Part shown: in pieces, positions 7,228 through 14,685 of the stretch
How positions within the stretch are numbered: the stretch's first letter is position 1
Layout: every line of letters starts with the position of its first letter
Source of the DNA: JBEIDK01 sp040383485
Lineage (GTDB): Bacteria > Bacteroidota > Bacteroidia > UBA4408
NCBI GenBank assembly: GCA_040383485.1
Contig: JBEIDK010000058.1
Coordinates: 1 to 17,432 of the forward strand
Reading direction: 5' to 3'
Length of the DNA: 17,432 bases
Position numbers and translations under genes: made by a program
The notes under the pieces: model-generated
Told to the model about the DNA's origin: nothing
The model's database searches: none
What the model saw: the letters and a program-made list of their open reading frames with translations, nothing else

Positions 7228-8787
7228 ATGAAAAAATTTGGATTAGTTATTATTTTATTATTGTCGCAAAATACTAAAATCTTTTGTCAAGAAAGAAATA
7301 GTACCCAAGATTTCTACCTGCGGGTGAACAATAATTATTATAAGAACGCGAATGAGGTTTCAAATGCAGTGATGCATAACATACGTTTGACTAACGCAAC
7401 TTTACTCTCAGTAAATAAGCCATTTTCAAATAATAAAATTGGAGATTTTTCTTGTTATTACCGATTAAGCTTTTTTGCAAAAGATATAAAACAACTTGAA
7501 AATGAACTATTAAAAATTGTAGGAATACTTCGTTTAGAAAAAGTAATTCATTACAATTTCTTTCATGTGCCAAACGACCCAAAATACATTGTATCGGCTG
7601 ATACAATGTGGCATCTTTATAAAATAAAGGCTCAAGGTGCTTGGAATCTTTCTCGCGGCAACGACTCTGTTGTTATTGCAGTAATTGATGATAACTTTGA
7701 AATTACTCATCCCGATTTGCAAGCAAATATTTTTATTAATCCGCTTGAGATACCAAATGATAACATTGATAACGATATCAATGGAATTATTGATGATGTT
7801 AATGGTGCAGATTTAGCAAATAATTCTGGCAATCCTTATACAAATGACCCTAACTATATTCATGGAACGCGCACCTCGGGTTGCGCCTCTGCATCAACAA
7901 ATAATGGAATTGGTATAGCTGGAATAGGTTACGATTGTAAAATTTTACCAGTAAAATGTACCAATAATTTCAACTATGTTTCTCATGGTCTTGAAGCTAT
8001 GTTTTATGCTGCAAGCATGCCAGAAGTTCAAGTAATCAATATGTCGTGGGGGTTTGAAACTTTTTCTCAAACCATGCAAGATATTATAGACTCAGCTATG
8101 TTTTATAAAAACAATAAAATCGTATTTGTTGCTGCAGCAGGTAATACGAGTGATTCGTTATACATTTATCCTGCGGCTTGCAATAATGTTATTGCTGTTG
8201 GAGCAACAGATAAATTTGACTCAAGAACTTCGTTTTCAAAATTTGGATCATGGGTTGATATTGCCGCACCTGGAAGGTCTATTTATACAACAACTTTAAA
8301 TTCTAATTATGGTGGAAATTCATCTAGCTCTCAAATAAGTGGCACTTCTTATTCCTCTCCTTTGGTTGCGGGGACTGTTGGTTTAATGTATGCTATCAAT
8401 AAAGATTTAACTTTTAATGAGGTGTTGCAATGTCTTGAAGATGGTGGAGATAGTATAAATTCTGATTTTATGATTGGTAAAAGACTCAATGCATATAAAT
8501 CAATTCAATGTATATGTTCAACAAATACTTGTACACTTGGAGAAATTGAAATTGAAACAAAACCCAATCACCCAAAAATTATTTATAACAATCAAGAATT
8601 AAAAATTGAGAATTTAATCAATGATAATTTTGATTTAAACATATATGATGTTTTAGGAAGAGTTATATTTCATAAACCACTTAGAACATCAGAAATCATT
8701 AGACTTGAATCCTATAACAAAGGCGCATACATCGTTCGAATTTCAAATAAAAATGAAATAGAAACAAAAAAAATAATAGTAGAATAA
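7228..8787 (+). CDS. Secreted subtilisin-like serine protease (S8) with T9SS type A sorting domain
   Basis: This 519-residue protein starts with signal peptide MKKFGLVIILLLSQNTKIFCQ. A propeptide-like region runs to about residue 125. The S8 catalytic domain follows, with the triad Asp154 (AVIDDNFEITHPDL), His212 (HGTRTSG) and Ser374 (SGTSYSSP), and the oxyanion Asn306 (AAAGN). The last ~70 residues form the T9SS type A sorting domain, with core NDNFDLNIYDVLGRVIF and a basic end KKIIVE. It should be exported by Sec, matured, and sent across the outer membrane by T9SS. The motif after the His differs from the common HGTHVAG (Arg for the second His), but catalytic residues are all present. The frame is open further upstream to 7033, but that part is the antisense of the small exported ORF; the signal peptide fixes the start at 7228. 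The stop lies 4 bp from the stop of the convergent LOG gene. Confidence 0.95.
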   Translation: MKKFGLVIILLLSQNTKIFCQERNSTQDFYLRVNNNYYKNANEVSNAVMHNIRLTNATLLSVNKPFSNNKIGDFSCYYRLSFFAKDIKQLENELLKIVGILRLEKVIHYNFFHVPNDPKYIVSADTMWHLYKIKAQGAWNLSRGNDSVVIAVIDDNFEITHPDLQANIFINPLEIPNDNIDNDINGIIDDVNGADLANNSGNPYTNDPNYIHGTRTSGCASASTNNGIGIAGIGYDCKILPVKCTNNFNYVSHGLEAMFYAASMPEVQVINMSWGFETFSQTMQDIIDSAMFYKNNKIVFVAAAGNTSDSLYIYPAACNNVIAVGATDKFDSRTSFSKFGSWVDIAAPGRSIYTTTLNSNYGGNSSSSQISGTSYSSPLVAGTVGLMYAINKDLTFNEVLQCLEDGGDSINSDFMIGKRLNAYKSIQCICSTNTCTLGEIEIETKPNHPKIIYNNQELKIENLINDNFDLNIYDVLGRVIFHKPLRTSEIIRLESYNKGAYIVRISNKNEIETKKIIVE

Positions 8788-8791
8788 TTTA

Positions 8792-9502
8792 CTAAAAATT
8801 TGGCTTCAACAAATACTTTGAGTAAAATAGTTTAATCTCGGCAACTGCCTCATCTGCTGTATCAACTATCTTTACCAAATCTAAGTCTTCGATATTAATA
8901 TTTTTTTCGCCAGCCATAGTTTCTTTAACCCAAGACCAAAGACCATCAAAATATTTTTTACCAACCAAAATTATTGGAAACTGTGCAATCTTTTTTGTCT
9001 GTATTAATGTAATGGCCTCAAATAATTCGTCGAGTGTACCGAAGCCTCCGGGCAATACTATATAACCTTGTGCATACTTCATAAACATAACCTTTCTTAC
9101 AAAGAAATAATCAAAGTTTATTAGTTTATCTTGGTCTATATATTCATTATTAAACTGCTCAAAAGGTAGCTCAATGTTTAATCCAACAGATTTACCACCG
9201 CCCCTCTTAGCGCCTTTATTACCTGCTTCCATAATGCCTGGCCCACCACCAGTGATAACTCCATAACCATTTTGAGTTAATTTAAAGGCAATCTCTTCTG
9301 CCAAAATATAATATGGGTTATCGGCTTTTGTGCGTGCGCTACCGAATATACTTACACAAGGGCCAATTTTTGCTAATTTCTCAAAGCCTTCAACAAACTC
9401 TGCCATAATCTTAAAAATCTGCCACGAGTTTTCGACTTTAATTTCATTCCAATCCTTATTTGCAAAGGCTTTTCTAATTTTTTCTTCTTCGTTAAAATTC
9501 AT
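8792..9502 (-). CDS. LOG/TIGR00730-family nucleoside-5'-monophosphate phosphoribohydrolase (Rossmann fold)
   Basis: This 236-residue cytoplasmic protein belongs to the LOG ('lysine decarboxylase-like') family. Known members hydrolyse cytokinin riboside 5'-monophosphate or AMP to the free base and ribose 5-phosphate. Seen here are the Rossmann start VSIFGSARTK (residues 50-59), the glycine loop TGGGPGIMEAGNKGA (84-98) and the signature PGGFGTLDE (151-159), which contains the family's conserved catalytic Glu. Length is normal for the larger bacterial members. The old name 'lysine decarboxylase' is a known misannotation. The start at 9502 is 17 bp after the phoH stop on the same strand, so it is probably the second gene of a phoH operon. 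The substrate in this organism is not known. Confidence 0.92.
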   Translation of the reverse strand: MNFNEEEKIRKAFANKDWNEIKVENSWQIFKIMAEFVEGFEKLAKIGPCVSIFGSARTKADNPYYILAEEIAFKLTQNGYGVITGGGPGIMEAGNKGAKRGGGKSVGLNIELPFEQFNNEYIDQDKLINFDYFFVRKVMFMKYAQGYIVLPGGFGTLDELFEAITLIQTKKIAQFPIILVGKKYFDGLWSWVKETMAGEKNINIEDLDLVKIVDTADEAVAEIKLFYSKYLLKPNF

Positions 9503-9519
9503 TATTGCTTAATTTTATT

Positions 9520-10467
9520 TTATTCCTTTTCGTATGCTAAAATAATTTTCTTCACCAATTTGTGTCTTATCACATCACTGGTATCAAAAATTATAAAATC
9601 TATTCCATTTATATCCTTTAAAATTCTCATTGCCTGAATCAAACCAGAAGGCTGTTTTGATGGCAAGTCAATTTGAGAAGCATCACCTGTAATAATAAAT
9701 TTAGCCGTTTTTCCCATCCTAGTCAAAAACATTTTCATTTGACTTTGGGTTGAATTCTGAGCTTCATCTAAAATTACAAATGCATTATCCAATGTTCTAC
9801 CGCGCATAAATGCTAATGGAGCAATTTGAATAATTCCATTCTCAATCATAGTTGACAGTTTCTCTGCAGGTATCATATCGCGTAATGCGTCATATAATGG
9901 CTGTATATATGGATCTAATTTCTCCTTTAAATCTCCTGGAAGAAAACCTAGGTTTTCACCAGCTTCTACCGCAGGTCGTGTAAGTATTATTTTCTTCACT
10001 TCTTTTTCTTTCAATGCCTTCACAGCTAAAGCAACCGCAGTATAGGTCTTACCTGTTCCTGCAGGGCCAAGTGCAAAAATCATATCATTCGCTTTTACAC
10101 TATCAACTAACTTTTGCTGATTAGGTGTTCTGGCTCTAACTACCAAACCATTGTTACCAAAAACAATTACTGAATTTGTTTCTGAATTTAATTCGTTTGA
10201 ATTATTGATATCATCAGAAATTTCTGCAATATAATTGAAATCATCATCAGTAATTTTGTTATATTTATTATGATGATTAACTAGCTTATCAAACAAATTT
10301 TGTAATAAAATTAAATCCTCACTATAGCCAATGGCTTTGATACTAGTGCCTCTTGCTACAATTTTTATCGTTGGAAATTTGTTTTCTAATTTTCTTAATC
10401 TGCTATCGTTTACACCGTAAATGTCAATAGGATTTATTGGTCCAAGTTCAATTAATATTTCTGTCAA
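9520..10467 (-). CDS. phoH: PhoH family ATPase
   Basis: This 315-residue cytoplasmic P-loop ATPase has an N-terminal small domain (residues 1-65, containing the VARG turn) and a linker rich in Asp/Asn (70-100). The helicase-like core follows: Walker A GPAGTGKT (134-141), a TRPAVEAGENLGFLPGD block (163-179), Walker B VILDEAQNST (231-240) and the sensor-like ITGDASQIDLP (259-269). PhoH proteins are linked to RNA metabolism (YbeZ partners the endoribonuclease YbeY), but the exact role is open; no ybeY is visible here. The start codon is TTG at 10465-10467. The in-frame TAA six bases upstream excludes any earlier start, and the next ATG would delete most of the N-terminal domain. It is likely the first gene of an operon with the LOG-family gene. 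Confidence 0.95.
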   Translation of the reverse strand: MTEILIELGPINPIDIYGVNDSRLRKLENKFPTIKIVARGTSIKAIGYSEDLILLQNLFDKLVNHHNKYNKITDDDFNYIAEISDDINNSNELNSETNSVIVFGNNGLVVRARTPNQQKLVDSVKANDMIFALGPAGTGKTYTAVALAVKALKEKEVKKIILTRPAVEAGENLGFLPGDLKEKLDPYIQPLYDALRDMIPAEKLSTMIENGIIQIAPLAFMRGRTLDNAFVILDEAQNSTQSQMKMFLTRMGKTAKFIITGDASQIDLPSKQPSGLIQAMRILKDINGIDFIIFDTSDVIRHKLVKKIILAYEKE

Positions 10468-10500
10468 TTTATATTACTTTGTTTTGATATTTTTACGCAC

Positions 10501-10530
10501 TAAAATTATAAAAAAATTATTGCATGGCAA
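10501..10530 (-). promoter_or_regulatory. Probable phoH promoter
   Basis: On the minus strand, TTG (plus 10528-10530) and TAATTTTA (plus 10501-10508, 1 mismatch to TAnnTTTG) have a 19-bp spacer. The -33 part lies inside the first codons of the divergent gene. The last base of the -7 element deviates, so this is tentative. Confidence 0.4.
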
Positions 10531-11306
10531 TTTTAACTCTTACAACTGACCTTGGCTCTACAGACTATTATGTAGCAGCATTAAAGGGCAATATACTGAG
10601 TAGCTTACCTAGTGCGAATATTATTGATATTAGCAATGATATACCAAAGTTTGACCATCTTAAAGCGGCATATCTTGTAAGAAATGCAACTAAATTTTAT
10701 CCAAAAGGCACCATTCATATTATTGGAGTAAATAACTTTAAAAGCAACGCCAATAAACTATTAATAGCAATATATCTTGATCAATATTTTGTAAGTTATG
10801 ATACTGGTTTTATTAGCTTACTAGTAGATGATGTAGAATCAATAAAAATTTATGAAGTACCTACATCTAAGGTTTATTATAATAACCTAATGCCTTTTGA
10901 TGATTTAATTGATGTTGCCATTAAGATTGCTAAAAACATTTCAATATTAACTTTTGCAGCCGAAACTAAAGACATAAAAACGCAGTATGTTTGGAAACCA
11001 ATTCTGCATGAAAAATCAATTCATGGCAATGTTGTATTCATTGATAGTTTTGATAATGTGGTCACGAATATTTCTCAAGAAACACTTTCAAACTATTTAC
11101 ATTTTAAGACATTTGAAATTCAACTTCATCTGAGAAAGAATGTAATAAGATATATCAGTAAAAGTTATGCAGATGTTAGTCCGGGCGAGTTGGTAGCATT
11201 AATTAATTATGCTGGCTACCTAGAAATAGCAATGAATCAGGGCCAAGCAGCAAGACTTCTTGGTTTTAAAATTGGAGAAAAAATAAATATAGATTTTAGT
11301 AAATGA
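10524..11306 (+). CDS. SAM hydrolase / SAM-dependent halogenase-like protein (DUF62 family), divergent active site
   Basis: This 260-residue cytoplasmic protein has the family's N-terminal start TLTTDLGSTDYYVAALKG (residues 5-22) and the segment DHLKAAYLVRNATKFYPKGTIHIIGV (44-69). The C-terminal barrel motif IHGNVVFIDSFDNVVTNIS is also present. Most known members with this fold hydrolyse S-adenosylmethionine to adenosine and methionine; relatives are chlorinase and fluorinase. In the hydrolases the segment after the beta strand reads VDPGVGTxR, which I take to carry the Asp and Arg of the Asp-Arg-His triad. Here it is VNNFKSNANK (69-78), so both are replaced by Asn. The usual PDNG is SYDTG. 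It may have altered or lost activity, or this may be the Bacteroidota form. It is the first gene of a two-gene unit: its TGA overlaps the next ATG (ATGA). It diverges from phoH across 56 bp. Confidence 0.85.
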   Translation: MAILTLTTDLGSTDYYVAALKGNILSSLPSANIIDISNDIPKFDHLKAAYLVRNATKFYPKGTIHIIGVNNFKSNANKLLIAIYLDQYFVSYDTGFISLLVDDVESIKIYEVPTSKVYYNNLMPFDDLIDVAIKIAKNISILTFAAETKDIKTQYVWKPILHEKSIHGNVVFIDSFDNVVTNISQETLSNYLHFKTFEIQLHLRKNVIRYISKSYADVSPGELVALINYAGYLEIAMNQGQAARLLGFKIGEKINIDFSK

Positions 11307-11590
11307 TTACAAGAATTGTAAAAATGACTTTTCGTGAAGAAAATGCAAATGACTTCTTAACTGTGTTTGATAGTAACGCTGAATTAATTAGAAATTTTAA
11401 AGGATGCGAAGGCGTAACACTATTACGTGACAAAACAAATATTAACATCTTTTTTACATATAGCCATTGGCTTTCTGAATCAGACTTGGAGTTGTATCGT
11501 AACTCAGAATTATTTGAAAACGTATGGGGAAAAGTAAAACAATATTTTATAGCTAGGCCTGAAGCATGGAGTTGCGAAGCTATTGCTTAA
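11303..11590 (+). CDS. Small ABM-fold (antibiotic biosynthesis monooxygenase-like) protein
   Basis: This 95-residue protein has the ferredoxin-like pattern of the ABM superfamily. MITRIVKMTFREENANDFL forms a strand and helix, NFKGCEGVTLLRD a strand, NIFFTYSHWLSESDLELYRNSELFENVW a strand and long helix, then a final strand. Small dimeric ABM proteins include quinol monooxygenases and heme-degrading enzymes, but many have no known substrate; I cannot assign one here. The ATG overlaps the TGA of the upstream DUF62-family gene by four bases (ATGA), so translation is probably coupled and the two may share a pathway. Its stop is only 7 bp from the stop of the convergent ABC transporter gene, with no terminator hairpin visible. 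Confidence 0.75.
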   Translation: MITRIVKMTFREENANDFLTVFDSNAELIRNFKGCEGVTLLRDKTNINIFFTYSHWLSESDLELYRNSELFENVWGKVKQYFIARPEAWSCEAIA

Positions 11591-11597
11591 GTATAGT

Positions 11598-13382
11598 TTA
11601 AAACACTTTTACCTTTCTTTCTCTTTCACCAATTTGTTGTCTCCACATTGCATAGTATAGTCCTTTTTCTTGAAGCAATTCTTCATGTCTTCCTAACTCA
11701 ACAATATTCCCTTTTTCTAACACTACTATCTTGTTAGCATGCATTACAGTTGAAAGTCGATGCGCAATTAAAATAGTAATTAAATTTCCTTTGCCAGAGA
11801 CGTCTCTTATGGTAGCACTTATTTCTTCCTCAGTTAGTGAATCTAAAGCTGAAGTGGCTTCATCAAAAACCATTAAGCTGGGGTTACGCAATAATGCTCT
11901 TGCTATTGACAATCTTTGCTTTTCGCCACCCGAAACCTTTACTCCACCTTCTCCAATAACAGTATCTAAGCCATTTTCGGCACGTTGCAGCAGGCTTTGG
12001 CATGCCGCTTTATTAAGCACATTCAAGCACTCTTCGTCGGTTGCTGTAGGGTTTACAAATAATAAATTATCTTTTATAGTTCCGCTAAACAATTGTGTGT
12101 CTTGGGTAACAAAACCAATTTGTTCACGAAATTCATCTAAGTTTACTTCATCTGCATTTGTATCATTATATAAAATTTTTCCCTCGTTTGGTTTGTACAA
12201 TCCAACTAATAATTTTACCAATGTAGTTTTCCCAGAACCTGAAGGTCCAACAAAAGCTATTGTTTCACCTTTATCAAGATTAAAAGAAACATTGGTTAGT
12301 GCATTACCGTTGGCTGTTAGATGCTTAAATGAAACGTTTTTGAACTCTAGTTTTTCAACAAACTTAATACTAACTGGATTTTGAGGACGAGGCTCAACTG
12401 GGGTGTTCATTATGGTTTCGAAGTTATTCAATGAAACTTCAGCCTCTCGGTAAATATTTATGATGTTACCAAGTTCTTGTAAAGGACCAAAAATAAAGAA
12501 AGAATAAATTTGTAATGAGAACAGCTGACCCAAAGTCATATGTTCTGAAAAAATTAAATATAGTAGCAAAAAGAGAATACAGCTTCTTAATAGGTTTACA
12601 AATGTACCCTGAATAAAGCTAATACTTCTAATAAATCTTACCTTCTTTAATTCTAAATCAAGAATTTTTCCGGTTGTTGAATTCAATCTATTTATTTCCT
12701 GTTCTGCTAATCCTAAACTTTTTACTAATTCAATATTTCTTAATGATTCAGTTGTAGAACCAGCTAAGGCAGTTGTTTCACCAACAATTTTCTTTTGAAT
12801 AACTTTTATCTTCTTACTTAAATAGCTACTCATAAAGCCAAGTAAAGGAACTGCTGCAAAATATACAGGGGCAATCAACCAATGAATTTTGATTGAATAT
12901 ACCGCAACAAATATTACCCCAACAATTGAAGTAAATAGTATGCTAATGAACATTTGAAGAAGTTTTTCTACGTCAGTTCTTACTTTTTGAAGTTTTCCTA
13001 AAGTCTCACCGCTTCGTTGATCTTCGAACTGCTGATATGGTAACTCTAAAGAGTGTTTTAGTCCGTCGGTATAAATATCGGCACCCATTTTTTGGGTAAT
13101 AACATTCACAAAATAATCTTGAAAGTTTTTTGCAATGCGGCTCATCATTGCTGCCCCCATCGAGAGTAAAATCAAATATCCAATTCCTTTTATATATTGT
13201 TCTTTAGTAAATGCCTGAACACCATTAGCATATCCTTTTAACGCTGGTGTTGCAAATTCATCAACTATTCTTCTAAAAACATATGGGTCAAGCAATGAGA
13301 ATACTTGATTTATAGCCGCTAAGCCGAGTGCTAAAAATATCAGCTTCCAATATCTTCGTAAGTATGGATATAAAATTTTCAT
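11598..13382 (-). CDS. ABC exporter, fused permease and ATPase (MsbA-type)
   Basis: This 594-residue half-transporter has an N-terminal membrane domain (about residues 1-320) with roughly six hydrophobic segments, then a nucleotide-binding domain. Walker A is GPSGSGKTT (379-387), the Q-loop is in GFVTQD, the ABC signature is VSGGEKQR (483-490), Walker B is LMVFDE (503-508) followed by ATSALDS, and the H-loop is IAHRLST. It should work as a homodimer in the inner membrane. MsbA-type lipid or drug export is the likely role, but the substrate cannot be read from the sequence. All motifs are intact. The ATG at 13380-13382 begins only 18 bp after the T-tract of the rpsT terminator, leaving no visible space for its own promoter. 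It may depend on readthrough from the tRNA-Glu-rpsT unit. Confidence 0.94.
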   Translation of the reverse strand: MKILYPYLRRYWKLIFLALGLAAINQVFSLLDPYVFRRIVDEFATPALKGYANGVQAFTKEQYIKGIGYLILLSMGAAMMSRIAKNFQDYFVNVITQKMGADIYTDGLKHSLELPYQQFEDQRSGETLGKLQKVRTDVEKLLQMFISILFTSIVGVIFVAVYSIKIHWLIAPVYFAAVPLLGFMSSYLSKKIKVIQKKIVGETTALAGSTTESLRNIELVKSLGLAEQEINRLNSTTGKILDLELKKVRFIRSISFIQGTFVNLLRSCILFLLLYLIFSEHMTLGQLFSLQIYSFFIFGPLQELGNIINIYREAEVSLNNFETIMNTPVEPRPQNPVSIKFVEKLEFKNVSFKHLTANGNALTNVSFNLDKGETIAFVGPSGSGKTTLVKLLVGLYKPNEGKILYNDTNADEVNLDEFREQIGFVTQDTQLFSGTIKDNLLFVNPTATDEECLNVLNKAACQSLLQRAENGLDTVIGEGGVKVSGGEKQRLSIARALLRNPSLMVFDEATSALDSLTEEEISATIRDVSGKGNLITILIAHRLSTVMHANKIVVLEKGNIVELGRHEELLQEKGLYYAMWRQQIGERERKVKVF

Positions 13383-13400
13383 TTTTAAAAGTGCTTAAAC

Positions 13401-13429
13401 AAAAAAACCCTTTCGGTAATCGAAAGGGT
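13401..13429 (-). terminator. Rho-independent terminator after rpsT
   Basis: On the minus strand, ACCCTTTCG and CGAAAGGGT form a perfect 9-bp stem around an ATTAC loop, followed by a run of seven T. It lies 22 bp after the rpsT stop and just before the start of the ABC exporter gene. Confidence 0.92.
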
Positions 13430-13451
13430 ACTTTATAGTATTAAAGTAAAT

Positions 13452-13709
13452 TTACTTTGCCATTGCTGTAACTTTTTTAGTCAATTTTGACTTTAAGTTA
13501 CTTGCTTTGTTTTTGTGAATTATGTTACGTTTCGCTAATTTATCAATTAAAGAAATAACGTTAGGCAATTCCTTTTCAGCAACTGCTTTGTCAGTACTTA
13601 TTCTAATTCCTTTAATAGCGTTACGAGTAGTCTTAGCTTGGTATTTGTTTAATACTCGCTTAGCGTCGTTACTTCTAATTCTTTTCATCGATGACTTATG
13701 ATTTGCCAT
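13452..13709 (-). CDS. rpsT: 30S ribosomal protein bS20
   Basis: This 85-residue, strongly basic protein begins MANHKSSMKRIRSNDAKR, the typical N-terminus of bS20, and has the helical Lys/Arg/Ala-rich body and the IIHKNKASNLKSKLTKKV end of the family. bS20 binds 16S rRNA early in small subunit assembly. The ATG lies 22 bp downstream of the tRNA-Glu 3' end with no terminator or promoter between, so the gene is very likely expressed as part of the tRNA transcript. It is followed by a strong terminator at 13401-13429. Length and sequence are normal. Confidence 0.97.
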   Translation of the reverse strand: MANHKSSMKRIRSNDAKRVLNKYQAKTTRNAIKGIRISTDKAVAEKELPNVISLIDKLAKRNIIHKNKASNLKSKLTKKVTAMAK

Positions 13710-13731
13710 TTTCTTTTTTTATTAATTTATG

Positions 13732-13803
13732 TAGCCCGTAGGGGAATCGAACCCCTATTACCAGGATGAAAACCTGACGTCCTAACCGTTAGACGAACGG
13801 GCC
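13732..13803 (-). tRNA. tRNA-Glu (anticodon TTC)
   Basis: The cloverleaf is complete. The acceptor GGCCCGT/ACGGGCT has a G1-U72 wobble. The D arm is GTCT-AACGGTTA-GGAC, and the anticodon stem TCAGG/CCTGG holds loop TTTTCAT with anticodon TTC. The T arm is AGGGG-TTCGATT-CCCCT. The gene is 72 nt with discriminator A, and the CCA end is not encoded. It is the first element of a transcript that continues into rpsT, so 3' processing of the tRNA would also create the 5' end of the rpsT mRNA. Confidence 0.95.
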
Positions 13804-13821
13804 ATTTTTGATTTGGGAGTG

Positions 13822-13851
13822 CAAATGTAAATTTTATTTTATTACTTACAA
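13822..13851 (-). promoter_or_regulatory. Promoter of the tRNA-Glu-rpsT unit
   Basis: On the minus strand, TTG (plus 13849-13851) and TACATTTG (plus 13822-13829) are separated by 19 bp, a full match to the Bacteroidota consensus. The -7 element ends 18 nt before the mature tRNA 5' end. Confidence 0.8.
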
Positions 13852-13974
13852 ATTTAACTCAAAGTTTTTACTCATTTTCATAAAATTATGTCCTGTTAAT
13901 CATATGCCTTTTGAGTTTAATATATAATTTATGAATGTAGTTTTTATATTAAACTAGTTCATTTTAACTAAAAA

Positions 13975-13986
13975 GAATTCGAATTC
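13975..13986. repeat. 12-bp perfect palindrome in the leader region of the LysE-type gene
   Basis: GAATTCGAATTC is a perfect 12-bp palindrome, about 80 bp upstream of the LysE-type gene and 8 bp before a promoter-like TATACTTG (13994-14001, 1 mismatch to TAnnTTTG). It could be an operator, or chance. Nothing else is visible in the 235 bp between the tRNA-Glu promoter and the gene. Confidence 0.25.
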
Positions 13987-14064
13987 AAATCTTTATACTT
14001 GCAAATTAATAATTTGTAAGGCATCAATTATCAACAATATTATCACAGCTACTAAAAAATAAAA

Positions 14065-14685
14065 ATGCTTGAACCATTCTTTTATGGCTTAATTACTGGC
14101 ATTTCACTATGCCTAATGCTTGGTACCGTTTTTTTTGCGCTAATACAAAACAGTGTTGATAATGGCTTTAAATCTGGAATATATATTTCACTAGGAGTCG
14201 TTATCTCCGATGCTATTCTCATTACAATTTCGATGGCAGGAACAACTAGATTGCCAAATATTCCTCATTTTTCTTTTTATGTAAGTATTTTAGGTGCTAT
14301 TCTATTATTTGTAATTGGTTTAAATTCTATTCTTAAATCAAATCCCAAAATAGTGTATCCAAAAACAAAGCTAGGAAGCGCAGGATATTACCTTTCTACT
14401 GGATTTTTACTAAACATTTTAAACCCCATGAATCTAATTATTTGGGGAGTGATAGCCACTAAAATTGAAGCTGAAAAGGAATATGATATTTATCAAAAAA
14501 ATATATTCTTTCTAGGTTGTATCTTAGCTATTTTCGCAACTGAAATTGGCATTTCGTTTTCTGCATTTAAATTGAAGAAATACTTTACAACTAAAGTTTT
14601 ATTAGGCATTAATAGGTTTAGTGGTATTATGTTTATTATTTTTGCTATCAGACTAATCTATGGGTCAATCTACATCTATAAATAA
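14065..14685 (+). CDS. LysE family translocator (amino acid / metabolite exporter)
   Basis: This 206-residue integral membrane protein has about six hydrophobic segments, as usual for the LysE/RhtB superfamily. The N-terminal part MLEPFFYGLITGISLCLMLGTVFFALIQNSVDNGFKSGIYISLGVVISDAI shows the conserved 'GPdFFavi...G...G......G...gD' spacing. The central motif GFLLNILNPMNLIIW is the conserved Asn-Pro loop of the family. Such proteins export amino acids or related small molecules with the proton gradient; the substrate cannot be predicted. It is complete. The 3' end overlaps the start of the next gene by 26 bp, so the two are one operon with probable translational coupling. A weak promoter-like TATACTTG is at 13994-14001. 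Confidence 0.9.
   Translation: MLEPFFYGLITGISLCLMLGTVFFALIQNSVDNGFKSGIYISLGVVISDAILITISMAGTTRLPNIPHFSFYVSILGAILLFVIGLNSILKSNPKIVYPKTKLGSAGYYLSTGFLLNILNPMNLIIWGVIATKIEAEKEYDIYQKNIFFLGCILAIFATEIGISFSAFKLKKYFTTKVLLGINRFSGIMFIIFAIRLIYGSIYIYK

Noticed and set aside
8792..9502. Lysine decarboxylase
   Set aside because: The PGGxGTxxE motif marks the LOG phosphoribohydrolase family; the decarboxylase name is a known misannotation.
11731..12384. 217-codon plus-strand ORF inside the ABC exporter
   Set aside because: It lies fully antisense to the ATPase domain, whose motifs are all intact, and it has no recognisable domain of its own.
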